From Malania oleifera (Eukaryota; Streptophyta; Magnoliopsida; Santalales; Ximeniaceae), in NCBI RefSeq assembly GCF_029873635.1, contig NC_080417.1, forward strand, positions 32,786,214 through 32,850,213: a stretch of 64,000 nucleotides of DNA, read 5' to 3'. Below, in pieces: positions 23,092-36,120 of this stretch (its first letter is position 1; each line of letters opens with the position of its first letter). The position numbers were made by a program, and so were the translations under genes. Under the pieces are notes generated by a model. It did no database searches and had not been told where the DNA came from. It saw nothing but the letters and a program-made list of their open reading frames with translations.

Positions 23092-23482
23092 TGTTAGGGT
23101 GTGACAATGTAATGGGGAAAATGGGGGAGTCAGATACTGCTATAATTGTATTCTTCAGGGATTTAGAATGAATATATGAATATCTGTGTTATCGCTTGTA
23201 TGGTGATTCTCTTGTGGATGAATAATACAAGTAGTTCTTTTCATTGTGGTGTTATGTTGCCTTGGATTATGATGTCTCTGATTGTTATAGTCTTATTCGG
23301 TGTATAAGAATATATTGCTCATGTGAAATCCTATTGTTCCTTGTTTTCCTTGAGTATTGAGACTCACTTGGTGCTTGTGCTTGCAGGCTTGAACGTGTGA
23401 GAGTTGGCTGACTTGTCGAGGGAGAGCTCTCAACGAGTGCCACACGGCCCTTACTTGAGTCCCATTTTGGGGGTCCGTGGCA
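23092..23482 (+). repeat. 5' LTR of the 5.7-kb chromovirus
   Basis: TGTTAGGGTGTGACA to GTCCGTGGCA, followed by GT and the PBS. Confidence 0.96.
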
Positions 23483-23514
23483 GTTGGTATCAGAGCACAG
23501 TGTGTGCTAGCACC

Positions 23515-26500
23515 ATGCGTGGGATTAGGATAAATAAGTCAGGAAGAGTGAAGCGCATTGAGGCGCTTGAGACAAAACTGGCAACCCTGGAGACAACGTG
23601 CGGTGACCTCCAAGGGTTGGTGGCAACATTGATAAAAGAGAAAGGCGGGTCAACAGAGCTTGAAGCCGCCGAAGAAAACCCTAGAGAAAATCTCTATGGG
23701 GTATCAAAAGTCGTAGAGAGACTTGAGGAACTTGAAAAATTCATTCCAAGTGTGAAATCCCTGGAGAAACGGCCAAGAGAGCTTGAGGCCTTCCAGAAGA
23801 GTATCGAGCAGTTGGAAGCCTTTGAGAGTAGGCTACAACATATTGAGGGCAGATTGCCATCTCTTTTGTCCCAACGGGGAGAGCCAATAGAGCTTGAGGC
23901 CTCCTTACGGGAGCTAACGGATAATCTTGATTTCCTTACAGAAGATGTTAAAGTGTCCATTACTGCTTTGAAGGGAGATTTGAAAGAGATGGGCAATGTC
24001 CAAAGTGCGGTGGTCCAAGTCCAGAGGGATTTACAAGAGATCACTGCGAAAGTGAATGCAGTGGCACAGTTAGCCCGATGGCCAGTTGCACATCCAAATG
24101 AGAGTTCTCGATGGAAGGTACCGGAACCTAAAAGTTTTGGGGGTACACGAGATGCAAAGGAGCTAGACAATTTCTTCTTTGATATGGAACACTACTTCAC
24201 GTGCTCCCGAGTGGATTTAGAAGTGGACAGGGTCAATATGGCAACGGTATACCTGGTTGGGGATGCAAAATTGTGGTGGAGAACTAAATGGAATGATATT
24301 CAGCATAATAGATGTGTCATTAACACATAGGAGGGGTTGAAACAGGCGTTGAAGGCCCAATTCTATCCAGAAAATGTGGAGTATATAGCAAAGTGCAAAG
24401 TAATGGAATTGCAACAGACGGGCTCGTTAAGGAGTTATGTAAGGGAATACCAAGCCTTGATGTTGGACATTGTAGACATGACTGAATCGGATAAACTGAT
24501 TCATTTTCTTCGGGGTTTGAAGACATGGCCAAGAAATGAAATACGTCGGCAAGGTGCTGGTGATCTCTCTTCTGCCCTCGCTGCTGCTGAACGGTTGGAT
24601 GATTTTTCAGATACTTTTGGGAAGCGAAATTTCCCTGCATCCGCCAATAATGATTCCCGTCCCAACAAAATGTATAAGCCCACAAATGGGGGAAGGGATA
24701 AGGAGACAAATAGTTCTTGGAAAGATAAAAGAGCGCCCATGAATAGGGAGTGGAGGGGCGGACGAACAGGGGGTGGAGAGCGTCGACCGATCTCTTTTTT
24801 TCTTTGCAGTGGACCACATCGAGTGGCGGAGTGCCCCGATCGTAAGGCTTTGAATGCTATGAAGGCCCTTCGAGGGGAAACCGAAACCTCGACAGCAATT
24901 CCAGAAGAACAACCGAATATGGTGGGAGCCTTGAGATTTTTGGGGGCATTAGAGCGTCAAGTAATTAACAACAAGTCTCAGGAGAAGGGACTAATGCATG
25001 TGGATCTACTTTTGAATGGAAAGAAAATCAGGGCCATGATTGATACAGGGGCCACCCATAATTTCATTGCTGATTCTGAAGCTCAACGATTAGAATTGCA
25101 AGTAGATAAAGATGTGGGCAAGATAAAGGCAGTGAATTCTCCAGCATTAACCACGGTGGGGGTGGTACCTAAAGTGGCATGCCAAATGGGATCATGGTCT
25201 GGAACAGTTGATTTCACTGTGGCACCCCTTGACGACTTTGATGTGGTATTGGGGATGGATTTTCTTAAAGTGACACGCTCAATGCCGATCCCAGCTGCGG
25301 ATTGTCTTGTGATAATGGGAAGTGCACCTTGTGCGGTCCCCGTAGCCTACAACAATTTCGATGAGAGGAAATTGCTTTCAGCCCTCCAATTCAAAAAGGG
25401 AGTAAAAAGGGGAGAATCTTCTTTCGTGGTTCTACCAATAGTCTCAGAAGATGCAGAAGTAGGGAAATATCCACTTGAGATTAAAGAAGTTTTAGAAGAG
25501 TTCAAGGAGGTGATTCCAGAACAGTTACCCAAGGTTTTACCACCTCGACGACAGATTGACCACGAAATTGAACTTTTGCCAGGAGTAAAGCCGCCAGCAC
25601 GTGCCCCTTATCGAATGGCGCCGCCTGAGTTAGCTGAACTTAGAAGGCAACTGAATGATCTTATTGCAGCAGGGTTCATCCGGCCTTCAAAAGCACCTTT
25701 TGGGGCCCCAATGTTATTTCAGAAGAAACAAGATGGTAGTTTGCGCTTGTGTATAGATTATCGGGCTCTTAATAAGGTGACCGTGCGCAACAAGTATCCT
25801 ATTCCACTGATTGCTGATATTTTTGACCAGTTAAGTACAGCTAGATATTTCACGAAACTGGACTTGAAGTCGGGATATCATCAAGTGCGCATTGTTGAGG
25901 GAGATGAACCGAAGACCACTTGTGTCACACGGTATGGAGCATTTGAATTCCTTGTCATGCCTTTTGGGCTAACAAATGCACCCGCTACCTTTTGTTCTCT
26001 AATGAATCAGGTTTTTCGGGACTACCTTGATCAGTTTGTGGTTGTTTACCTTGATGACATACTGGTTTTCAGCGCATCCTTAGAAGAACATAAAGATCAT
26101 CTTCGAAAGGTTTTTCAAAAACTCAAAGAAAATCAGTTATATGTAAAAGGGGAGAAGTGTGCTTTCGCTCAAAAGCGTATTAAATTCTTGGGGCATATCA
26201 TTGAGGAGGGCCAGATTCGGATGGATTCAGCTAAAGTAAAAACTATCAAGGAGTGGCGAGCACCTACATCCGTTAGAGAATTGCGATCTTTCTTGGGTCG
26301 TCTAGCCAACTACTACCGAAAGTTTATAGAGGGGTACCCTAGAAGAGTTGTATTGTTAACGAATTTATTGAGGAAGGGGGTACCATGGGGGTGGTCAGAA
26401 GAGTGTCAATCAGCATTTGTTGAATTAAAGGAAAAGATTGTAGGAGATCCTGTGCTAATCTTTCCTGATGTGACAAAACCGTTTGAAGTGCAAGTAGATG

Positions 26501-28347
26501 CCTCAGACTTTGCATTAGGGGGAGTTCTCTTGCAGGAAGGGCATCCAGTTGCTTTTGAAAGTAGAAAATTGTCGGGTGCCGAACGGAACTATACAGCACA
26601 AGAAAAGGAGCTTCTCGCAGTGGTACACTGTCTTCGGGTGTGGAGGCACTATCTCTTGGGGTCCAAATTTGTGGTAAAAACCGATAATGTAGCAGTTACT
26701 CATTTTTTGTCACAACCTGGACTAACGTCAAAACAAGCCCGTTGGCAGGAGAAGCTAGCTGAATTTGATTTTGCTTTTGAATATAAAGTGGGGATGACGA
26801 ATGAAGTGGCCGACGCTTTAAGTAGAAAAACTGAATTGGCAGCATTGAAAATCACCAGTCATCTATCAACTAGTAAGGTGGCGCTACCTTTGAAGAATCT
26901 TATCAAAGAACATTTAAGTACAGACCAGCAGGCGCAGTCACTAAGCAAACTAATAGACGAAGGGAAGACACGACAATTCTGGGTAGAAGATGGACTAATA
27001 ATGACTAAAGGTAGGAGAGTCTATGTGCCTAAAGCTGGAAACTTGAGGAAAACCTTACTGAAAGAGTGTCATGATACGTTGTGGGCTGGTCATCCGGGAT
27101 GGCGAAGAACTCATGCTTTGATTACACAGGGGTACTATTGGCCAAATATGCAAGATGATGTGATGAGTTATACTAAAACGTGCTTGATCTGTCAACAAGA
27201 CAAGGTAGAAAGAAAGAAGACCTCAGGTTTATTGGAGCCATTGCTAGTTCCTGCTAGGCCATGGGAGAGTGTCTCTTTGGATTTCATTTCCTCGTTGCCA
27301 AAAGTAGAGGAGTTTGACACAATTTTGGTGGTGATTGACCGGTTCTCAAAATATGCAAGTTTCGTACCAGTTTCGAAGCCGTGTTCAGCAGAGAAGACAG
27401 CTCAGTTATTCTTCAAGCATGTGGTGAAATATTGGGGTGTTCCAGAAAGCTTAATTAGTGATAGGGATGTTAGATTCACGGGGGGATTTTGGGGTGAACT
27501 CTTTCGCTTGATGGGTTCAAACCTTAATCTTTCCACGAGCTATCACCCACAAACAGATGGTCAAACTGAACGTTTTAATGGGATGCTGGAAGAATACTTG
27601 CGACATTTTGTTAACTCCAATTAGAAGAATTGGGTTACTTTACTAGACACGGCACAATTCTGTTTTAACTCTATGAAATCTTCTGCAACTAATAAAAGCC
27701 CTTTTGAGATTGTGACAGGTCAACAACCGACTCTTCCACACACTCTGGATGGTCCATACAAAGGAAATTGCCCAAAAGCCTACCAATTCACGAAAAATTG
27801 GTTGCAAAACATCGAAGTCACCCGAGCTCAGTTAGAAAAAGCATCCAAGCGCATGAAGAAATGGGCTGACAAAGGGAGACAACCACAATAATTTGAAGCT
27901 GGAGATCTGGTTCTTGTAAAAGTGCCGCCGGAGAAATTTCGCTTTCTTCGTGGCGAGGATAAAAGGCTGTTACGTCGTTACGAAGGTCCAATCAGAGTAA
28001 TCGAAAAGGTGGGACATGCATCTTATCGGCTTGAGCAACCCGAGTGGATGAAAAGCCACAGACGTCCAGTTTATCCTGTGTTTCATGTAAGCAATTTAAA
28101 GCCATTCCACACAGATGAAGCAGATCCGCACCGACAAAAATTAAGGAGATCAACAATTTCCATAAGGCATCCTGTCACCAAAGAAGTCCAAGAGATCATT
28201 GCAGACAGAGTCGTCAATCTAGACGGTCGTCAACAACAACAATTTCTGGTTCAGTGGTTAGGACTGGGGGAAGAAGAGAATAGTTGGGAAACAGCAGACA
28301 ACCTTCAGCATGCCATACAGAAGATTGAAGATTTCAGAAATTCGTAG
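23515..28347 (+). pseudogene. Chromovirus gag-pol polyprotein, three stops in one frame
   Basis: The likely start is the ATG at 23515, after the PBS; about 1610 codons stay in one frame. Seen in order: leucine-rich coiled coil (about 23550-24090); Gag core (RWKVPEPKSFGGTRDAKELDNF to DAKLWWRTKW); a zinc knuckle whose first Cys is Phe (FFLCSGPHRVAECP); protease DTG (25042-25050); RT with YLDD (26047-26058); RNase H (starting VDASDFALGGVLLQ); integrase HHCC (about 27067-27200) and catalytic core; and a chromodomain-like end (VQWLGLGEEENSWE, about 28180-28345). Stops: TAG 24328-24330, TAG 27622-27624, TAA 27889-27891. Each can be explained by one transition from a Trp or Gln codon. There are no frameshifts. 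Confidence 0.94.
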
Positions 28348-28434
28348 TCAACGACATCTACATCGACATCAGACGAGTGAGAAGGCCGTCTACAACACAT
28401 CGACGAGGACGTCGATAAATTGAGTGGGGGAGGA

Positions 28435-28825
28435 TGTTAGGGTGTGACAATGTAATGGGGAAAATGGGGGAGTCAGATACTGCTATAATTGTATTCTTCA
28501 GGGATTTAGAATGAATATATGAATATCTGTGTTATCGCTTGTATGGTGATTCTCTTGTGGATGAATAATACAAGTAGTTCTTTTCATTGTGGTGTTATGT
28601 TGCCTTGGATTATGATGTCTCTAATTGTTATAGTCTTATTCGGTGTATAAGAATATATTGCTCATGTGAAATCCTATTGTTCCTTGTTTTCCTTGAGTAT
28701 TGAGACTCACTTGGTGCTTGTGCTTGCAGGCTTGAACGTGTGAGAGTTGGCTGACTTGTCGAGGGAGAGCTCTCAACGAGTGCCACACGGCCCTTACTTG
28801 AGTCCCATTTTGGGGGTCCGTGACA
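28435..28825 (+). repeat. 3' LTR of the 5.7-kb chromovirus
   Basis: Same length as the 5' LTR. It ends GTCCGTGACA and is followed by the second CCTAG. Confidence 0.96.
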
Positions 28826-28830
28826 CCTAG

Positions 28831-29389
28831 CACAACCTTTGAAGAAGATTTAATTGAATTTTTTGCTAAATTTAGGTTATGAAAAAATGAAAATACCAAA
28901 ATCAAGTCAAGCATATTTCAATTTTGGGGTTATCTGCATCTTAAAGATTCAGACTGAAGTGGGATTCATTGAGAAAGAAATCGGAAGCCAATCGAATTGA
29001 TATTCCTAACTTCAAAATTTGGACCAAAGAGGGTAGGAGTGGGTTGTTTAGCTACTCAAGCCTTGAAAGCATTAAAAGGGGGTTGGGGTAATTGTCTAGT
29101 CGAAGCAAGGGGTGGAGGGGATTTTGTTTGTATAATTAATAAATAATATTATAATAATTACTTTTATTATTATAAATAGTAATTATATTATTAGTAGTTT
29201 TTTTATTGTTATATTTATTAGTATGGATTTTTTCCCACACCCCTTCAAACAATTGTCATGTTTTGTCAAGAAAAAGAGAGTAGTGTTTTTCTATATTCAA
29301 ATTTACACGATTTATGATAAATTGAAGAAACTCAGAATGTGAAATAACATAGAGGAAAAGAAGAAGAGAGGAAGAGAAAGTACTTAAGA
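28831..29389. other. AT-rich spacer between two Ty3 elements
   Basis: Continues the pre-insertion DNA right of CCTAG. It includes an A/T-only stretch (about 29135-29225) and purine-rich DNA near 29355-29385. No gene seen. A deletion junction probably lies near the right end. Confidence 0.5.
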
Positions 29390-29420
29390 TTTTTTAGTGG
29401 ACATTCAAGAGAAAGTAATA

Positions 29421-32400
29421 CCAGCTGATCTTGTGGTACTAAACATGTAAGGGTTTGATGTGATATTGGGTATGGACTGGCTGACAGCTAATCATGTCAG
29501 CATAGATTGTCATCGAAAAGAAGTGATTTTCAGACCCCCGGGTGAGCAAGAATTCATATTTATGGGTTCACGTGTGCACGCCGCCACAGTTGGTGTCAGC
29601 TATTTAGGCGAGGAAGCTACTTCAGGGTGGTTGCTAGGGTTATATTTCATATATAAAGGAGATGCCAAAAGAAGAACTGAAACAAACTGATATTCCAGTA
29701 GTTAGAGAATTTCTAGATGTCTTTCCAGAGGAATTACCTGGCTTACCACCAAACCAAGAAATTGAATTTACTGTGGATCTACTACCAAGGTCGACACCAA
29801 TATATAAAGCGTCGTATAGAATGACTCCAATTGAACTGAAAGAATTGAAAAACCAGCTGCAGGAGTTGATGGATAAAGGATTTATCAGACCTAGTGTGTC
29901 GCCTTAGGGAGCACTAGTCCTGTTTGTGAAGAAGAAAGATGAGACTATAAGGATGTGCATAGATTATAAAGAAATAAACAAACTGACAGTCAAGAATAAA
30001 TATCCTCTTCCTAAAATTGATAATCTATTTGATCAGCTCTAGGGGACCCAAGTCTATTCTAAGATTGACCTTCGATCGGGTTACCACTAGGTAAAAGTTA
30101 AAGTATAGGACATTTCGAAGACAACATTCCAAATCAAATATGGGCATTACGAGTTTTTGGTGATGTCGTTTGGGTTGACTAATGCACCAGCAATGTTTAT
30201 GGATTTAATGAATCGGGTGTTCCATCAGTATTTGGACCAGTTTGTTATTGCATTCATTGATGATATACTGATCTACTCGAAGAGTTTTGAGGAGCACGAG
30301 GATCATCTGAGGCGGTATTGCAGGTGTTAAAGGAGAAGAAGTTATACGCAAAATTCATGAAATGTGAATTTTGGCTGAAATAGGTCACTTTCCTTGGGCA
30401 TGTGATCTCTGAGGATGGCATAGCAGTTGATCCGAGTAAAATAGAAGCAGTAGTGAGTTGGGTGAGACCAGTGAATGTTTAGGAGGTTAAGAGCTTTCTA
30501 GGTCTAGCAGGGTATTATCGGCATTTTGCGAATGGTTTCTCCAGGTTATCTGGTCCACTAACACGAGTCACGAGGAAGAATGTGAGGTTTGAATGGACAA
30601 ATGATTGTAAGCAGAGCTTTCAGAAGTTAAAGCGGCGATTTTACTGCACCGGTACTGTCTATACCATCAGGAGAGAAGGGGGTTGTAATATACAGTAATA
30701 CATCCTAGAAGGGACTTGGGTGCGTGTTAATGTAGCATGGAAGAGTTATTGCCTATGCATCTCGACAGCTTAAAGAATATGAAAAGAACTACCTAGTACA
30801 TGATTTGGAATTAGTTGTCGTAGTGTATGCTCTAAAGATCTGGAGACACTATCTTTAGGTGGGAAATGTGAGATCTTCACTGATCATAAAAGTTTGAAGT
30901 ATTTCTTCAGCTAAAAAGAATTAAATATGAGGCAAAGAAGATGACTAGAACTCATTAAAGATTATGATTATACGATTAGCTACTATCCATGGAAAGAAAA
31001 TGTGGTGGCTGATGCACTGAGCCATAAGTCAATGGCGGTAGCATTGTCAGTAGTGGAGATTCTACATCCAATTCAGATGGACCTAGAGAGGCTCAATGTG
31101 GAGTTAGTAGAGGGTGGTCACGAGGCATTTATTGCTGACATGGTAATATAGCCTACCTTGCAAGAAAGAATTAAAGCTGCTTAAAGAAATAACGCAGAGT
31201 TGGTAGAGTTAATAGAAAAAGTGCAGGACGGTCAGGGAGAGGAATTCAGTATATCAGATTATGGAGCTCTACGGTTTCGTGTCAGACTGTGCGTTCCTAC
31301 GGATGCTGAGATTATGAGAGCTATCTTAGAGGAGGCACATAGATGCCTGTACACGGTTCATCTTGACAATACTAAAATGTATTGGGATCTCCGAGAATCC
31401 TTCTGGTGGAGCGGCATTAAAAGAGAGATAGTAGAATTCGTGGAGTAGTGTTTAACATGCCAACAGGTAAAGGCTGAGCACCAGAGGCCAATAGGACAGT
31501 TGCAGCCACTCCACATTCTCAAGTGGAAGTGAGACTATATATCCATGGACTTCGTTACAGTATAACAACCGGCATTACGTGGTTAGAACCCTATCTGGGT
31601 AATTGTAGACCGACTGACGAAGACTGCCCACTTCCTACTTATTAAAGTCAGCTACCCTATGAATAGACTGACAAAGATATACATTCAGGAGAGAGTTTGA
31701 CCCCATAGAGTGTCAATATCCATAGTTTCAAACCGTGACCCACGTTTCACATCACGATTTTGGAGGAGCTTATAGGAGGCTTTAGGGTCTCAATTATCAT
31801 TCAACACAACTTTTTATCCTTAAATTGATGGGTAGACAGAGAGGACGATTCAGGCACTTGAGGATATGCTTCGAGCATGTGTTCTAAATTTCGGGGGTAG
31901 TTAGACCCAGTATATGCCGTTGATTGAGTTTGTGTATAATAACAGCTATCAGGCCAGCATCGGGATGACACCTTACGAGGCATTGTATGGTAGAAGGTGT
32001 CGTTCTCCATTATATTGGGATGAAATGGGTGAGAGGCGAGCTTTGGGACCAGAATTAGTGCAATAGGCGTACGATAAAGTCTGACTTATTAAAGATAGAA
32101 TCAATGCAACTTAGAGTCGGTAGAAAAGCTATGCAGATACTCGCCAAAAATTGGAATTTGACGTAGAAGATTAAGTGTTTTTAAAAGTAGCACTGCTGAG
32201 AGGGACTATGAGATTTGGGAGGAAGGGTAAGCTGAGCTTTAGGTTTATTGGCCCATTCGAGATACTAGAAAGAGTGGGTCCAATTGCCTATAGGCTAGCT
32301 TTACCACCAGTGTTATCTATAATACATTATACATTTCATGTTTCCATGTTAAGGACATACGTTCTAGATCCCTCCCATATAATCAGTTATGAGAAAATAG

Positions 32401-32590
32401 AGTTCAAAGATACACTAGCATATGAAGAGACACCAGTGCAAATCTTAGATAGAAAAGCACATGAATTGCGTACTAAGAGCATTCCACTAGTAAAAAGTCT
32501 TGTGGAGAAACCATGCGGTGGAGGAGGTCTCATGGGAGTTAGAGGAGGAGATACGACAAAGATACCCACATCTGTTCAGTGAGGACTAGT
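29421..32590 (+). pseudogene. Tekay-like pol (PR-RT-RH-IN-chromodomain), decayed
   Basis: Protease tail GFDVILGMDWLTANHVSIDC (29454-29510); RT start [33 protein letters not shown] and [11 protein letters not shown] (about 30250-30290); RNase H [12 protein letters not shown] region (about 30930); integrase zinc region HxxxxH..C..C (about 31340-31460) and NNSYQASIGMTPYEALYGR (about 31938-31990); integrase tail [19 protein letters not shown] (32210-32270); and a frameshifted chromodomain (about 32480-32580). In-frame TAGs include 29905, 30040, 30088, 30106, 30381 and 30480, plus frameshifts. Not functional. Confidence 0.9.
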
Positions 32591-33049
32591 ATTAGACAGA
32601 AAGAATAACAGCAATTCAAGTAAGGTAAATTCGGTTTATGTAGTTTGGTTTTATTTTATGCAGAATAGAATGATGTATGTACAAGTTGTATATTAGGTTA
32701 TAGGATAGGTAGTGTTTTTTGGGTTTTGGGAGAATTTTTTTTTATATATATTTGTAAACTCTCAAAACCGTATATGTAACCACGTTATTTCTCCGCCATA
32801 AGTGAAGGTAATTAATAAAATAAGTAGCCAATTTTTCCTTAAGGGATGGTGTATAACACAGATAGTAAATTTTGAGGATGAAATTTTATAAGGAGGAGAA
32901 AATGTAGTGACCCAGAAATTATAATAATAAAAGAAAATGGAAAAAATGGATTTTTGGCCGGAGAAGGAGAAAATCGGCGACGGTTTTCTAACTAGTGCTA
33001 AAACTTATAAAGAATCAAGAGAGCTTTATTTTGTTAACCAAATTAAAAT

Positions 33050-33051
<2 letters not shown>

Positions 33052-33110
<59 letters not shown>
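33052..33110. repeat. (CT)n microsatellite, target of an LTR insertion
   Basis: About 59 bp of CT repeat. It continues after the inserted solo LTR (35203-35219). Confidence 0.95.
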
Positions 33111-33115
<5 letters not shown>

Positions 33116-35202
33116 CGACCCTAAATTTTCCTTAATATAAAATAAAATCTAATGAATAAAATGGTCAACCTGAACCCGTGGTTAACGGGGATACTTGTCA
33201 AACACAGCGGAATTCTACACAGCAGTAAACATAAAATCCAAACATCCATCCATAAAGCATAATACCAGAGCTTTCTATAACATTATAAAACTGTATTTCA
33301 ATACATCCTCATATACATCAAAATATCTCTAGGGTCAAACACAAAATAACTCTAATCCTATCACAAAATCTTACCCTTCTCACAGGGTAATCTCACTAGC
33401 TCAACGGCCGTCATGACCAGCCGGTCTTTCAGCGGCTCCTGAAAAATTAATTAATTTTGGGAGTAAGACACTTCTCAGTAAGGGAAAATAAACTAAATAC
33501 AGCTGTGTGATAACATGAATATTTAAGACATTTATGCATATACTATGCATTTCATATTTTCATAAAAATACATCATATCATGCTGAATAATCACATGCTT
33601 TTATATTTTCTAACAAGTCATATCATATATAAAACATCTATTATAGCTGAATAGTACTGAAAACATACCTAGGATGAATAGCTAGCTAATGTCATGTATT
33701 ACCCCCCATGACGGGTTGTGCAGCCCGAAGGCGGGACCCGACAATGGCTGGGCGACCACTGTCGAGTCAAATATGTCTGTAAATATGATGAACCCGCCAC
33801 ACCCTGGTCCGGACTGCCAGGTGGATGTCCACACTTTACTGAAAGCCACATTGACTATCCATCTCCCTTCCCCTCGTGGGATGGTTAGCACTAATCTAAC
33901 GTATATATCTAATCTACACATATAGCTACGGTACCGAGCCCCTGAACTGAACTAAACTAACATCCTGGTTGGGATAGCATATAATACATGATCATATATA
34001 TATATAACATCATTACGGCCTCGTGCCAAAAATATAGTAATTACAGCCTCGTGCTGAAATCATACATAAATACGGCCTCGCGCCGATATCATAAATACGG
34101 CCTCGTGCCGATAACATAAATACGGTCTCGTGCCGATAACATAAATACATGGCCTCGCGCCAAAATCGTTTCAAGTATATATATTCTGAAAATAAATCAT
34201 TTATCATATAATCGTCAAAACCATCACAACATAACTCATCTTTTCATAATACCTGGAAACATGTTTTGCTCGTAAAATCTTTCATATCATATTACATTTC
34301 ACGTAAAATAATATTCATGCCACTCATGTGCTATTAAAAGTTAAACTTCATACTCTTAAAATCGTGAATTTCTTACATCTCATACATACATATACATTTT
34401 AATTATCATAGCAGTATTTTCTCAATCATATATTCCATTCATAATAAACAAATATAACATATACTTTTCTGAAAATAAATTTACTCATAATCAATAATAA
34501 TTTGCATGGAAAATAACTGCTTTAGTTTATTCTCTTACTTGACTACTGAGAAAGCCCCTAAAATATCCTAGCCTGACCCCCGTAAGATTTCCTGATCAAT
34601 ACCCTGAAACTGAAAATTCCCAGTTTTAAACCTTAGTATTTTCATGCGTACATCATTTCTTATAACTATCATAAAGTCTAATTTGGCTTAAAAAACCTTA
34701 CCTCAACTCAGGAATGATTTCCAACTTCGTTTTCCCAACGATCCGCTCTGACAAACTCATAGAGAACTTCGCGAGGAGCGTCGTGGTAGCCTCAAATCTT
34801 TGATCTGACGACTGGCAGGGCCAATATCGAAGAGAGAGGGAGAGAGAGTCATAGGAGAGAGAGAGAGAGAGAAAGGCGCTGAAAATGACAAAATATCTCG
34901 GTTTTCCACTATTTATACTGCCAGATTCGTCGATGAAGCCCTGTGTTCGTCGACAAAATTCAGGCTGCCTCAAAACCTCTCTCGGTATTTTCTCGTTGAC
35001 GAATCCCTATATTCGTTGATGAATTTTCTTCTGCACTCGTCGACGAACCCCTGTATTCATCGACGAATCCAGGCAATCTCTCAAAATTATTTTTATCCCC
35101 CAAATGCAATGCGTTTGTCGACGAAGTTTATGGCCTTCTTCTGTTTCTGTTTCTATTTCTCTCCCTCTTAATTATTCAAATTCCATTTTATTCGGGTTGT
35201 CA
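33111..35202 (-). mobile_element. Reverse solo LTR inserted in the 3' LTR's CT tract
   Basis: On the plus strand it starts TGTAACGACC and ends GGGTTGTCA, with CTCTC on both sides (33106-33110, 35203-35207); in a CT repeat this duplication is weakly informative. Reading the minus strand: TCGTCGACGA array (about 35120-34925), TATA near 34915, CT-type initiator (about 34880-34835), donor GAG|GTAAGG (34701), minisatellite (34165-34013), conserved GGTACC block (about 33935), hairpins (about 33715 and 33470) and acceptor TTTTTCAG (33440-33439). It is a subfamily A relative. Confidence 0.85.
34013..34165 (-). repeat. Hairpin-forming minisatellite in the reverse solo LTR
   Basis: Six units of about 23-29 bp, each with CGGCCTCGTGCCG or a variant. 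Arms CGGC/GCCG surround a 5-base loop, so every unit can fold. Confidence 0.85.
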
Positions 35203-35623
35203 CTCTCTCTCTCTCTCTCCAAACCCACGACCCCTCGCCCTTCTCTCTACAATTTCTATTTCGTTAAGCCTCGTTTCAACGATCAGAAACCACCACGGGA
35301 TTCCTGGGAAGATTCTCTACAATGTAGGCAGAGTAGAATTTCAATTTGGGGGTGTTAGGGCTCCATCCCAAAACTGAGGTAAGAGTGTTATTTGAGTGTT
35401 TTGGGTTGATTATTTAATTATTGAAGGTATAAGCTTAGATGTGAATGTATTTCTGAGGTTAAATTGTGAAATTGGGATTTTGTATAATTCAGGGTTGGTA
35501 TATACACAGTAGGCAAGCTACGTTTTCAGTGGGTGTTTTTTCTTAGGGACTCGGGTAAATGATAAATAGTTTATGATTCAGGAAATGTGAGTATGAACCT
35601 AATTGGGAAATTCAGTTGATTGA

Positions 35624-35628
<5 letters not shown>

Positions 35629-35674
<46 letters not shown>

Positions 35675-35679
35675 ATATA

Positions 35680-35712
<33 letters not shown>
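35629..35712. repeat. (AT)n(GT)n microsatellite
   Basis: AT repeat 35629-35680, then GT repeat to 35712, inside the LTR and within the predicted leader intron. Confidence 0.95.
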
Positions 35713-35715
<3 letters not shown>

Positions 35716-36039
35716 TTCAGGATTATGGAATTATAAACGATATGGGCATAAGTTAGCAAGTTAGCCAACGAGCTTAGTTTGCCAGGTAAAGGAACTTTGC
35801 TATGCTAGTAAATTCAGAAATTCTATCAGTAAATTATAGAATTTGTTTATTAAGATACAAGGTATAAATTATACAGTTTTATAGATTTCAGAACATAAGT
35901 TTTATTAATTGTGTGGACTGAGTAGATATTTGTTCAGTATAGAGTTAGACAATTTTTCATAATACCATGATTTACAGTATTTTTGGCACAGAAATATATT
36001 TTATCAGATTCAACAGAATTATAAATTACAGATATTATA

Positions 36040-36120
36040 CAGACAAATATTGTATAGACAAATGTTTTACAGACATATATTATACAGACGAATATTTTAC
36101 AGACAGATATTTTACAATAT
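36040..36120 (+). repeat. 15-bp minisatellite in LTR
   Basis: Five or six units like AGACAAATATTTTAC. It occupies the same position in its LTR as the 23-bp array in LTR A, but with an unrelated unit. Confidence 0.8.

Larger units (their letters stand above)
23092..28825 (+). mobile_element. Complete young Ty3/gypsy chromovirus with target duplication CCTAG
   Basis: LTRs 23092-23482 and 28435-28825 are 391 bp each and differ at two sites (both G/A). CCTAG flanks both ends (23087-23091, 28826-28830). The PBS TGGTATCAGAGC (about 23485-23496) matches tRNA-iMet, and the PPT GTGGGGGAGGA precedes the 3' LTR. One frame runs gag-protease-RT-RNase H-integrase-chromodomain, so it is a chromovirus. Small size and short LTRs suggest a Reina- or Galadriel-like clade rather than Tekay; I did not resolve this. 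Three in-frame stops prevent it making the full polyprotein. Confidence 0.96.

Noticed and set aside
23694..24170. Minus-strand frame opposite the chromovirus gag
   Set aside because: Antisense shadow of a coiled-coil coding region, Ser-rich from reversed Glu/Leu codons; no domain.
24328..24330. Programmed stop-codon readthrough between gag and pol
   Set aside because: The stop is inside the Gag domain, before the zinc knuckle, not at the gag-pol border, and two further stops occur; simple mutation is more likely.
32937..33140. Frames rich in Ser-Leu repeats, here and at 8623, 59155 and 59984
   Set aside because: They translate CT/GA microsatellites in LTR leaders.
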